This document shows, piece by piece, positions 36,714 through 48,545 of a DNA stretch of 64,000 nt. The notes under the pieces were generated by a model that made no database searches, had not been told where the DNA came from, and worked only from the letters and a program-made list of their open reading frames with translations. Position 1 is the stretch's first letter; every line of letters begins with the position of its first letter. Position numbers and translations under genes: made by a program. Source of the stretch: Cokeromyces recurvatus (lineage: Eukaryota; Mucoromycota; Mucoromycetes; Mucorales; Mucoraceae); the NCBI RefSeq assembly GCF_025118155.1, contig NW_026251435.1:62001-126000 (forward strand), read 5' to 3'.

Positions 36714-37435
36714 TTGTTTTATTATTATTATTATTTATTTGTCAACTGTATATTATTAAAATAAAATAAATATTGAATTCTACTCACACTAGTATTATTA
36801 TTTACATAAAAAGATACTAAAAACTATTTTTAAAGCACTCGTTTGTCATGTCTGTAGTGTTCATAGCAGATTCTTCGCGTTTATAACGTAATCTCCTAGA
36901 CTGTGTGTCTATCTCGTATTTTATTTTATTTTTCCTTTGAAAAGAGTGCAAGTCAATAAAGCTATTAGATTGATAAATATACATCGTTTTGCTCATATCA
37001 TGTGTCCTTAAATTAGCTCAAGTAAACTATCAATACGTTAAACAATTCTTATCTTGTAACTTGCAACAAAAGGAAAATTCAATACCCAAAAATCTGTCAC
37101 TAACGTTAAAGAATATTTCACCCGAATAACTATAACAAGGAATATTTAATTAACTTGTGAATAATAAAACTGTGTTAAACTACACATGTATGCCAAATTA
37201 TATATAGTTTATTTATTTTATTTTATTTTATTTTCAATCTTCTTTGCGACAGTCTGAGAGGTTAATTGCCTTGCCTTTGGTTAAAATATGAATAAAGGAC
37301 ATTTCTAATTTGGTCTGAAATGATTTGTTTTATGTTATTTATTAATATCTCTAAATATGATTGTATGTTGGGGGGAGGGGTTAAAGTACAATAAAGCACT
37401 TTTTTATTTTTTTTTCTCAACTATTAGCAATATTG
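36714..37435. other. Intergenic, nothing recognised
   Basis: AT-rich DNA downstream of TBCD and the relic; a short TTTTA repeat near 37215-37235. Confidence 0.4.
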
Positions 37436-40400
37436 TTATTTTCTCTTAACAAGAATAGGCTTTGGTATGTCTAGAAGTGAATACAATTTGTCTCTTTCTT
37501 CCTTGATATCATTTAATGGTCCAGCCCTAATTTATAAAGATATTAGTAAACATGTACTTTTATATAATATCAAATGTATTATTACCAGTTAGTTTCAGTG
37601 AGAATATGAAGGACTTCCATCACTTTCTCATCATCGTCATCATAAAATGATATTTGAGTAAATAATTGCTCAGATACTTCAATACGGATCTATATAAAAT
37701 GTAAGTAATGTTTAACAAAGCTATTTCATGTAACTTACTCTTGGAAATGAATGTACAAGATAAGTCAATAGTTGTTGAAGTGTCTTTGTCTTTACTTGTG
37801 AATTATTAACTGACATTAATCCAATGAATCTAATATACAAAAAAAAAAAATTCTTAGTGGTCTCTTTCCTTTGTTTTCCAAGAAACTTACAATTTAACGG
37901 CTGATAATAATTTACGGATATTTCGACATTTAAATACTTCCTTTCTAACAAGTGTGAACAATTTCAAATGTCTAATAAAACCAATTTAGTTTTGCTTTTT
38001 TCTTTCTTTCTTTCTTTCTTTAATCAATATTTCATACTTACAAATTCTCTTGTTCAATTTTTGTCAAGGTTCCAGATTCATATAAAAGCCCCAAGACATC
38101 TAATAATGGCATGGTTACTCTATCCTGTTTTTCGTATTTGACAAAAATATCGAGTAAGATATTAAAAATGTCGCTTAGTATAAATTCTGAGTGCGATACT
38201 GGCAAGAGGTCCATGTATTCAATGAGACAAGAGCTGGAATAACGTACCTATGTCATGATATTTTGAGTCATATTGTCTTTACCTTTTTTTTTTTTTTTGT
38301 TTGTTCACACTTACTAATGATTCTGTTAATCCACCTGCACTTGATATCAAACCAGTTAAAAGATCAAATCGATATTCAGGTATCTTTAATAATTGTACCA
38401 TGACTGGATACAAATCAGAAGGTGAAGACCACGATAAATCTCTACCAAAAGATGATTAAAATTACATTTCAAATCGATTTGTTTTTAAAATTTAACTTAC
38501 TGTTTAATATAGTGTCTTAAAACATCTTTTCCAGGACATTTGAAATACTCATTACAAAAGATCAAATCATAAATGACTTTACCAGCATTTGATCTAACTT
38601 TATCAATGCGTTCTACACTTTGTTTTAGTAAAGATGCAACCAATTTGGATGTATGCTCCATTGATAGATAGGCTTGACTATCATGATCTAGTTTAGATAT
38701 ACAGGGCAATAAATAGCCAATAAGTTCCATCGTGGCCGTACGAACCCATGACCCAACATCACCTCTCTGATCTGTACTATAGTCACTAAAACATCGCTCA
38801 AGTGTGTCAAGTACATACTGGAAATCATCATAAGAAAGACCTTGAATTTATGTTTTTAGAAAAAGCAGAGATATACATACAAAACTTAATATTAAAAAAA
38901 AAAATTTACCAGCTTTTAAATTAACTCCAAGTTTACAAAATATGCTATTTAGTCCTATCACAGCATTTCTTTTAGCTTCAGCATCATTTGCAATTGGGTT
39001 TTCCTATGCGTATAAGTATAATAGGTTGCCGAGTTAAATGAATATATAATACATACAAATATATATAATATATGTATACATATATGTACTACCTGAACTT
39101 GGGATGCTTTGCATAATTGAATCACTACTTTATGAAGCCAACTTTTATATTTATTATAATCTATTGTTCCTAATGCAAGTGTATATCCACGTCTACTATA
39201 ATAATTGGGATTTGCTGTATCAATTTTACTTATAGCTTCATCTACTTCCTCCTCAGTGATACCATATGCTTCAGCGACTGCACCAAATGCAAGAACAGCG
39301 TATGCTTGAACGCTTTCTTCTTTTCTTTCTAATGAACTATGAATAACTCTTTTCCAATCACTTAAAACATGGGTAGCTTCTAAATGAGTCTTGGAAAGAC
39401 AGGTAATTAAATGACATACAGCCTCTCGAACATGTTCTGATCCAAAAGTTGTAAGTGATCGTGGTGGTAAATTTGACACAATGGGTGCCAATATACTGGT
39501 ATTATCTTGATAAAGAGAAATAATCTCTGAATTACTTGTCTCGTATAAAGCTAAAGAAATTTCAGCAATAGCAAGCATGGCGCCATGAGATACTTGCAAA
39601 TCATTACTTGTTGCGTTGGGCACCTTCAAAAAGAAAAAAAAAATTAGCTATGCATAAAATGTATAAAACGACCTAGTTACCAGGTATGGGAGTGCATGCG
39701 TAAGGAAATAATTAGGATCTAAAGAAACAAGATTAGAGAGTGCCTTTGAAGCCAATACACGCATTGACTTATCCCAATGCTTGGCAGTAACCGATATTAA
39801 ATGTTGAATCAAATGATATCTATATTCATCAAATTTCGCAATCACACAGGCAATGTTCAAAAAGGCGGTATTACGGTTGCCGAGTGAAAAATAATCTGCA
39901 ACTTGAATAATGTCAATACCATGAGGGAAAATACCTTGTCGACCCACATTTTCTTGAAATGCTGCACTACTTGCACGACGAACATTAATCTCTCTATCAA
40001 AGACAGAAACTACGACTAAATTTTGCGCAATTTCTTTTACATAAGGTTTCATTATGTGAGGTGCATAAGCTCTTGCAAACGCCCAACAAACATAACAGCA
40101 GGCATCACGAACATGTGCACCAATGGAATGAGAGCCTCGTTTTATATCAAACTTAAGACCTCTAAGGATCCAAGGTATCGTTTCCTGAAGTCTTGCGGGT
40201 AATAATAAACCTCTCCTAGCTAGTTCTGCGATAGCAAGTGAAGCGCCATGCCAGGTATGATCTGATACTGCAGATAAATCCAATTCATTATTTTTATTCC
40301 ACAATGTATTTTCTTCAAATAGCTCAAGTAAAGATCCTACAACATCTTCTGCCAATTCTTGAGGAAGTCTTTGTGTGATACGTCCAATACCCTTGGCAGC

Positions 40401-41686
40401 TGACCAACGAACAATTGTATCTTTATCTCTTAATCCATTCAATAAAATCTCTATAATAAGTTCAAGATGATCTGATATATCTTCTTCATCATCATCATTA
40501 TTATTATCACTCAAATCATTAGCTGTATGTTCAATATTATCTGATTGAGTACTTTCCAAGTTTTGACGTAAAGATCGATAACCTCTTTGGTATCTCCAGG
40601 ATGCAATTTTGGGTCTTAAATAGCAAAGACCAACACGTTGTGTTAACTTTGTACGAAGTTTACGAACTAGCGCATTATTTTCATATTGATCAAAAAATGG
40701 CATAGTTAATAAGGGTACAATACCATCGTCCAATGTGTCCAATAAAACTTCGCGAGGGGCTAACTGATATGTAATACACAAACTTTGAAGAATACCTGCT
40801 GTCTAAATGATATATAATCATTAATATCTTAATATATATATGTATATATATATTTGCTCTTTGTTTATTTTACTTCAAAAACATCTGCATCTGAACTTAG
40901 TCTTTCCTTTGCCCATACAATGTAAGGAATTAAATATTCATAACATATATCTTGTCTGGCAAGTAATCTAGCTACTAAAAGACTTGCACCATCACGCTCT
41001 TTACCAGTCGAGCGTAGGTATCTCTTGCATAATTCGAATATACGAACAATCAATGAATCCTGAGTAATTCGCTTTAAATCAAATGGAATCATGCATATTA
41101 ACGATAGCCATATAAAGCAAATATATCGCACTTCCCATTGATCTGTTTTTGTTGAATCTAGTTTAGATAAAAATTCAAATACAGGTTCCAAATCAGTTAC
41201 TTCATGCGACATAAATTTGACTAACAATAATAATAGAAAGACAAAAAAAAATTAATTATTATTAAACCTAAAAGTTTTGTAAATAAGTCTTACTAATTGT
41301 TTTATATCCTCGAGTTTTTGTTAAAAGATACAAAAAACGATACAACATGATTATGTTTTGATTTAACTCATCTGGAGCATCCATCTTCTTTCTTAGACTT
41401 ATCATGACAGGCTGAATCATGTCCTCCAAGGTATGATCAAGTAAATGAGGCTGTTCTTGGTATAAATCAAGCTATAATAAATGAAAAAAAAAAATAAGCA
41501 AATGAAGATGACTTGTTCCTGTGTTTAATTTACAATATCTCTAATCCGATGAAGAGCATTAGTGATTTCTTGCTCTGGAGATTCACTAGTGATGATTGCA
41601 ACCAAATTCATAAATTCATCTTTATGTTCAAAATGAGATCTTTGTGATGAACAAATTTGCTCGAGATCTAATTGATCGTCGTCCAT
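37436..41686 (-). CDS. TBCD: Tubulin-folding cofactor D
   Basis: Thirteen exons from ATG 41686 to the stop at 37436 join in frame to 1154 aa (41686-41534, 41471-41294, 41220-40874, 40802-39681, 39623-39093, 39003-38910, 38840-38501, 38441-38315, 38247-38042, 37971-37891, 37829-37739, 37689-37586, 37526-37436). Diagnostic motifs: FMSHEVTDLEPVFEFL, QWEVRYICFIWLSLICMIPFD, RLLARQDICYEYLIPY, IVRWSAAKGIGRITQRLP, the HSIGAHVRDACCYVCWAFAR block and FDREINVRRASSAAFQENVGRQG. HEAT/ARM helices run through the whole chain. The later part carries the RGDVGSWVRTATMELIG motif. Human TBCD is about 1190 aa, so this is full length. TBCD takes beta-tubulin from cofactor A and forms the TBCC/D/E complex that assembles tubulin dimers. 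Its start is 180 bp from the divergent ankyrin gene. Confidence 0.96.
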
Positions 41687-41866
41687 CTATTCTTTCGTAA
41701 TAAAAAATAAAATAAAATAAAAATAAAATGAAATAAAAGTTACTAATTTTACAGCCTTATATGCTGTCTTTTAAATTATTATTATTAAGAGTACAAAACT
41801 GTAAGGTAGACTGTTCGATTTTATTTTTATTTTTATTTTGATGCCCCTTTTCTATATATAAAAAAA
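41687..41866. promoter_or_regulatory. Short divergent promoter (TBCD / ankyrin gene)
   Basis: Only 180 bp separate the two start codons. The DNA is dominated by AAAAT/ATTTT repeats on both sides of a unique centre, so one nucleosome-free region probably serves both genes. Confidence 0.6.
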
Positions 41867-43252
41867 ATGAATTATTCTATTGAAACCATTAACCCTCATA
41901 AGGAACAGACATTGCCTTCTAATTCCTTTTTCGACTTACAAAGAGCAGCAGTTATCAGAGATAGTCCTTCTATTCGACTAAGAAGAGCAGTAAAAGGTAT
42001 AAACAAACCATTAAATTTCTTTGGTCTTTCAATTAACATACATTTAGAGGGCAACATTGCTGCAGTAAAACGATTATTGAAAAAAGTAACAAATATTCAG
42101 AATCCTGATCCAGAAACAGGCTGGTATAGTATACATATATATATATATGTATATACATATATACCTCCATTATTTCAAAAATGTTAATATAGATGATAGT
42201 ACAACACTCATGTATGCAGCACAATATGGTCACGTGGAACTGGTAGAATTACTTTTAGAATTAGGACATGAAGAAGAAGTAATCTCGGTTGTAAGTATAC
42301 ATTTAAAAGTTACTTTGTTATCTTAATTAGTTTTATAATATAGGATAATGAGGGGATTACAGTTTTAATGATTGCTGCCATGTACAACCATGAAGAAGTA
42401 TTGACAATAACAACTTGAATGACTATTTGCATATATTTATATGTAATATAGATTTTCTTTTTATATGTAAGTAAATACCCAGAATGTATTCATGCTATTA
42501 GTAAAAATGGATGGACTGCCTTATTATATGCCGCACAAAATGGAAATGCAAACCTTGTCAGTGTAGGGTTCAAATATAGTCTTTTCTTTTTTTTGACTTG
42601 ACTTGACTTGAATCTTTTATAGTACCTTTTATCTATATCAGCAGATTATGATCATGTAGATAATGAGGGAAACTCTGCTTTACATTATGCTTCTGCATGG
42701 GGTCATGTTACTGTTATGGATTTATTGATTGTAAGTTACTAAAGAGCAATTATGTGCTATGTATATTAATAATATCCATAGTCCGAAGGATGTAATGTCG
42801 ATCTTGAGAATAATGAACATTTAACTGCATTTGATTATGCCTACAGTAATGCAGTACAAGAACATCTTAAAGGTAAATTTTTTAATAAATATTTATATAT
42901 TTCTATAGCCAATATTTAACTATTACGAGCAGAAATGTCACAAGCTACATTTAATGATGACTCTACAATATCTGCATCTTCTTCACGTCAACAACAACAT
43001 ACAAATAATTTTTTTGCTAGTAATATAACAAATTCGCGTGGTACTTCTTATGCTGGTTATGAAAGTCCTATTCCTTGTGCATCTACTTCTTCTTCTTCTC
43101 TTGTAATACCTCCACCACAAGAAGGATCATTAGCTGCAAGTCCTCGTGGATCAAATCAAATTGTAAGTGGTAGTCCTTCTTCTGGATACTCTGAGTTATT
43201 AGAAAGAAGAAGAGCAAGTAGTTTTGGTGACACAAAATCAAAAAGGACATAA
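41867..43252 (+). CDS. Ankyrin-repeat protein, probably Avo2-like (TORC2)
   Basis: Eight exons (41867-41996, 42048-42128, 42193-42290, 42344-42397, 42452-42562, 42623-42730, 42782-42872, 42933-43252) give 330 aa. The start IRLRRAVKEGNIAAVKRLLKK opens an ankyrin stack: STTLMYAAQYGHVELVELLLE, GITVLMIAAMYNHEEI, GWTALLYAAQNGNANLVSYLL, GNSALHYASAWGHVTVMDLLI and a last degenerate helix AFDYAYSNAVQEHLK. About 110 Ser-rich residues follow, ending ERRRASSFGDTKSKRT, a basophilic-kinase-like site. The RLRRAV...VKRLLKK...NPDPETGW opening and EEEVIS motif resemble fungal Avo2, an accessory subunit of TOR complex 2; this is inference from pattern. Intron 1 is in frame and could be mistaken for coding sequence. 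Confidence 0.8.
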
Positions 43253-43414
43253 AAAAAAAATACGTACAATTTAAGAAGTATATTCTACCTTTTGGATATT
43301 TTGTAAATAGATATGATATAAGGAATAATATTCAATAACGTTAATTTATTATATTGTACTTTTTTCTTTTCTTTCTTTTTGAATTATAATAGATACAAGT
43401 AACTGATTATAATT

Positions 43415-44749
43415 CTATTTACTAAGCCTATTCTTAAATATATTTCTTTTACTATTAATCTCTTCAACTGTTAACCTTGATGCTATATCATTGTCACCAG
43501 AAAATATGCACTATTAAAACAGAGAATTAATTGAAAACTTATTTTATTTTATTTAAGAAAAAAAAACAGTATATGTTACCTTTATGAATTTATCACAATC
43601 AATCATTCTTTTTGGCATATTTTGAAGTATTTGAAATGTTTCTACAGAGTCTTCTGCCTTTGAAATACGTTGTTCGTTTAGCTTTAAAAGAGTAAAAGTG
43701 ACTTGATAAAGTACTTTAAATCCTTCTCCTCTATAGAAAATAAATAAAGCACATTGAATAAGTATAATACAATTTAAATAAATAAAATAAAAACAATGTC
43801 TTATTTACACAAAAAAGCAATCCCAAATCCTCATGACTGTTTCAACCGGCAAAATATTAACAAAAAGGGTTAAAAACCAATGCGTTGTTAATAATGTAAT
43901 AGGAGGTAGTTCATCTCTACAATCCCAGAAAGATGTATGACTCAATTTTGCCCAAACAGCCGGCATCTTTTCGTAAATCATCAGCATCAACGTACTTTGT
44001 TCAATTCGACCCCCTTCCATAGTTACATCAAATATCTTTTCAGGAAAATAGTCTTGAACGATAGTAACCAATATCCAAAATGCTTGCTGCTCTTCTTCCA
44101 TTACAAGTAAAAGAAATCCAGCTACAAAGTTGAGTGATTGACAGTAGCCTATCGAGGGGGAATGAACACTAAAGGCCAAAAGCACACGGTATAATGCATC
44201 TGTATCAAAAGAATAATTATCCGGGAAAGTACGATGGATATCCTTTTTAATGGCATCTTTGCAATGGCTTGTGTCCCTTGCTTTTTGTAATAAGTTAAAG
44301 TAGAGTTCTGGATTTTTATTCATCTTTTCCTCTGCTCCACTATAATGCATCCAGGCCTTTTAAAAGAAAAAAAAAAGGAGAAAAAAAACCCCCCCTCCAG
44401 TTATTAAATATCATATTTCTGGTTTCTGTGTTTTTACTTGTCTTTTACCTTTGGCCTCATCTTCGGCGGGATACCTTTTCTTGCATACCTTTTGACTTTA
44501 TATATGTTTATAAGTACGATAGATTTGAAACAAAAGATTTTTATCATACTTACGTTGTGGACATATTACTGGCCATTGATGGCTGTTATTAGCAAGTAAT
44601 CTATTCCAGGTCTTTATTTGTTTTTGAATTGTAATTTTATATCTTTGCTCAAACTCGTATAATACATCAGAATCAACCCATTGCAGAGGTCTTTTAAATC
44701 CATAATTATCCCTTTTTTTTTTCAAACAAGTGTTAATATAAATACATTC

Positions 44750-44784
<35 letters not shown>

Positions 44785-45214
44785 TGATATATATTCACCT
44801 TTCAGTTAGTTTGGAAGTTTCACTCTTGGTAGTAGGTATAACTTGAATAGTTTGTAATGAGTTATGACTTGAATTGTCTGACATATAAACTGAAGAAGAT
44901 GAAGAAGTGGTTAAAGAAGGTGTTCTTAGTGAAGATTTAGAAGTAATTGTAGAATTTGATAAAGAAAGATCTGTAAAAGGACAATAAGGGACACTGTGCT
45001 TTTCAGTGTTAAGAAGTAAATGATGATAATCCGTATTTACATAGTTCATCTGTTGCTTATAAGTTGATTGCTTTTTGTATATCTCTTGCTGTTCTTGTTT
45101 TGCTTGAATTCTTAATTTTTCAAATGCTTCCTTTAGAATATTTTGTTGCTTTTTTAAATGCGCTTCTTTAGAATTGCTATCACTTGAGACATAATAAATT
45201 TCATATAGACTCAT
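43415..45214 (-). CDS. TBC-domain Rab GTPase-activating protein
   Basis: Six exons (45214-44799, 44711-44554, 44495-44449, 44356-43809, 43730-43580, 43510-43415) give 471 aa. The N-terminal 140 residues hold a Gln/Lys-rich helix and a Ser/Thr-rich linker. The TBC domain starts at KRYARKGIPPKMRPKAWMHY (R-x4-GIP motif), then has the catalytic arginine finger in AIKKDIHRTFP and the glutamine finger in SIGYCQSLNFVAGFLLL, so it should be an active dual-finger GAP. WFLTLFVNILPVETVMRIWDC is the conserved TBC motif C. TBC proteins switch off Rab GTPases on endosomal or Golgi membranes; which Rab cannot be said. A 47-nt exon encodes most of the GIP motif. It lies divergent from the sorting nexin gene. 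Confidence 0.93.
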
Positions 45215-45802
45215 GTTAACAAAAAAAAAGGAGATTGGTAAGAAAGTAAAGAAACAACGTATAAAAATGAAAAGAAGGAGTAGAGAAAAATATAAAATGG
45301 TTTAGGGAGATATGGATAAGATTTTTTTTTTTTTTTGTGTGTGTGTATGTATGCGTTTTACTGTTCATTTTCTTATATTCTTTTTTTTATCTTTATAAAG
45401 AAAAAAAAATACATAGAGAACTGCTATATAAGAAGATAAAAGAGAGAATCAAGTCAATAAATATAGTATCTATAAAAATGTTAACTGTTATAAGCTTTCT
45501 TATAATAAATAAGCTACATATCTTAATATGTAGGCTGAATAATCAAACAAAATAGATGTTAATAGTCATCTTTAAATTTATAATATTTACTTTTCATCTT
45601 TATCTTTGGCACAATTGATTGTCTAAAAGCAAACTATTCAAAAAAAAAAAAAAAAAAAAACGTGGCATATGCATTTGGATAACTATTTATCCGTGATATT
45701 TTTTTTTAACAATTTTGTGGGGTTTAACTAATTCTTTAGAGTTTATACTTTTTTTTTTTTTTTTTTTTTTTTTACATCAGATTGGTACATAAAATAAAAA
45801 GT
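45215..45802. promoter_or_regulatory. Divergent intergenic region (TBC / sorting nexin)
   Basis: 588 bp with T runs near 45321-45334 and 45750-45772, an A run near 45641-45660 and a GT-rich stretch. The frame 45337-45555 is rejected. It should hold both promoters; no motif stands out. Confidence 0.45.
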
Positions 45803-47434
45803 ATGATATTATCAGTTTCAGAAGCTGCTGCAACACCGGATACAATTCAGTTTAAATTAATTTTGGAGGAAAACGTAAAGCACATGTAAATTTCTTTTGA
45901 TGTACGCATTTAACAAACACATTCTTTTCAGGGCAAATCTGAAACTATATTTCGTACATTTCAACAAATAAATTGGATGCATCATAGATTAAAACAGGCT
46001 TTCCCAAACATTGTACATGCCCCTTTACCTGAACAACCTTTGAAAACGCTTATTGATGATCAAGATTATGTGGAGAGAAAAAGACTTCAGATAGAAAGAT
46101 TCCTAAATAGGATTACAAGCCGTGCAGAATTAACAAGACATGAAGACTTTCTTTATTTTTTATCTAATGACATGGTAAAACACCAACTTCTATTCCTGTT
46201 ATTTAATATTAATATTAAAATTATTAGCCACTTACAAAAGTGGGTCCTAGTACAAGTACAGGTGTGCTGTCTTTCCTAAAATTTAACAGAGTGATCATGA
46301 AATCTAAATCTGATGGAGGTTTCAAGTCATATAAGCCAATTGAGATAATTGAAGGAGTAAGTTTAAAGTATATACAGTTAAAAAATAAATAAATAAATAA
46401 TATAACATGATAGAATGAACAAGACGTATTTCATAAACACCAAATCTATATTTTATTACAAGAATCCTATTTTGGTTTTATAGCTGAATCTTTAAATCAG
46501 CTTGTGCATGCTCGGGAAGTTTTAGGGGATGAATTAACACAAATGGGGGACCTGATTATTGAAACAACACAAAGTAAATATAGACTTGGTATAGGTTTGA
46601 AGTCACATCTGAGGGAATCGCAACGTTATTTGGACAGAAAGATGCAAATGTTGGGTTTATTAATGGATGAGTTGAGCTTTATATTTACGAGACAAGGTAA
46701 AGAAGAATACATGAGATTTGGTGATGTCATGATTGAGTATAAAAACTCATTTGAACCACTTAAGGTAAATAAAATATATGCTAACAGAACATATTTTTTA
46801 AACAAAAATATATATATCATGATTAGATAGTCTTTAATACAAGAATAATAAAATTAATGGAATATGTGGATCAACTGAAGCTACGTAACAGAAAAAGAGA
46901 TAAAGCAGACAAATTAAAGTTAAAAATAGGCCTAAGTCATCCAGAGTTAAATCAAGCTATAAATGAAGAAAGAAAGGCAAGTCAAGCATAATAAGTGAAG
47001 CATTATATTTCCATCATATTTATCCTATATAAAAACAGGCCACTGAATTATTAGAAAAAAGTAAAAAAGAGTTTGATGACTGTCAAAACCAAGTTAAGAA
47101 AGAGTTTCAATTGTTTGAAATACAAAAGAATAAGAACTTGCGAAAATCCATCAAAGACTATGTTAATTTGAGTTTACGTTATGAAAAGATAAAATTACAG
47201 CATTTAGAAAAAACATTAACTGACATACAACAAATAAGCAACAAGACTTCCTCTATTCAAATACCCCTTAATTGTAATACAAAGAAGAGAAAGCAAGACT
47301 ATAAAGACTTGAAGAAACCATTGCAATCTTCGACTTCTTTACCCACAAATCAACATGAACACTATTTAATAAGAATTTCAGCTTCTTATGATGGTCGATT
47401 TAATAATAAAGATTGGTTATTGCCTAAAGAGTAG
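45803..47434 (+). CDS. PX-BAR sorting nexin
   Basis: Six exons (45803-45874, 45932-46174, 46228-46356, 46414-46764, 46827-46976, 47039-47434) give 446 aa. The PX domain is compact: a short first exon (TIQFKLILEEN), then FRTFQQINWMHHRLKQAFPN and APLPEQPLK, the usual R-[YF]-x-x-F and PxxP elements, then RLQIERFLNRI and FLYFLSND. After VLSFLKFNRVIMKSKSDGG comes a long helical BAR-like region (LNQLVHAREVLGDELTQMG to LEKTLTDIQQIS). PX-BAR nexins bind PI3P on endosomes and drive retrieval or selective autophagy; the subtype (Snx4, Snx41/Atg20 or Mvp1-like) is not settled. The fifth intron (46977-47038) starts with GC, not GT. The C-terminal 60 residues are variable. Confidence 0.88.
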
Positions 47435-48069
47435 CAAGAATGATTATATATTATAATAAAAAAAAAGAAAATTAAAAGTTGAGATAATAGCATTCAAGTA
47501 TGTATATTTGTATAAAGAATAGAGAACAGTAATTATGATATTCAATGTATATAATAAGATATATCAAAAGGTCTTTTTTTTAAAACTTAATAAGGAGTAA
47601 ACAATAATATAGTGAATTAGTCTATGAGCATTATGTCTTTTACACTATTTGCATGCAATTTTATTTATTTAAAAGAAAAAGCTTCGTTATATACTATTCT
47701 CATATATTTATATACAATCACTAAAGACTATACATTCAAAGATACGTGATATGCTCCCATATAGGAATTCATGCTAGTATAGCTTTCATTAAGCATAGTT
47801 AGATTTATTACAATAATACATTCAAGTCAACTAAAGTAAAAGTGCCTTATGTCCTTTGTTTTAATCCAATATATAAAAATACAATTTAATTCTTTTCTTG
47901 TCTAAGATATATGATAATCGTGATATATTTCATCAGCATGTATTATAAAACAAGTATTTTTTTATTATTCACTAAGAAACTACAAACGAAAAAAAAAAAA
48001 AAGAGGATTGTATAAATATATAAGTAAATATATTTAGTTTCTCCTGAAATATGAGTTTAACTAAAGATA
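47435..48069. other. Intergenic flank of the inverted-repeat unit
   Basis: AT-rich DNA with no frame of note. It ends in a TA dinucleotide (48068-48069) bordering the left repeat arm. Confidence 0.5.
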
Positions 48070-48545
48070 TTATGATAACGATTAGTGTGCTATTAAGATT
48101 ATCCAATTAGATTCATCACAGAGATTGTGACGCCTTTTTATGACAGTTAAAAGCATATGATAACGGATCAAAAAAAAAAACTATAAAAGGAGGTCATTTT
48201 CATGCCCAAACTTGCTTTTTTTTTTCTTTTCTTTTTCTCTTTATACAATCCTTTTTTTTCATTTGTTGGCTTGTAAAAGGGCTGATGAGTGATTTTTTGG
48301 GATGGCTTCATAGCTTAGTTAGTATTTTGTATGCTTTCTTTCTGGATTATGCTCACCTCTCCAATGTATTCTAATAACGATGTAAACCATCATTGATAAA
48401 CATTACGAGTACCTCCGGGATAAGTATATGGAACACTGCGACGTTATGGGGCCCATTTTTTTTATTATTTATATATTTATATAGCAGATTTTATTATAAA
48501 TGAAAAAAAAAACAATATAAATACAAATATTACGCGTATAAGTAT
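48070..48545 (+). repeat. Left arm of a long inverted repeat (~0.48 kb)
   Basis: Begins TTATGATAACG and is repeated in inverse orientation at about 50606-51081. Comparing by eye, over the outer 450 bases I see only two substitutions (T/C near 48112, C/T near 48246) plus length changes in T and A runs. Beyond the homopolymer near 48510 the match weakens but continues to ATTACGCGTATAA. The arm contains no open frame. Confidence 0.95.
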
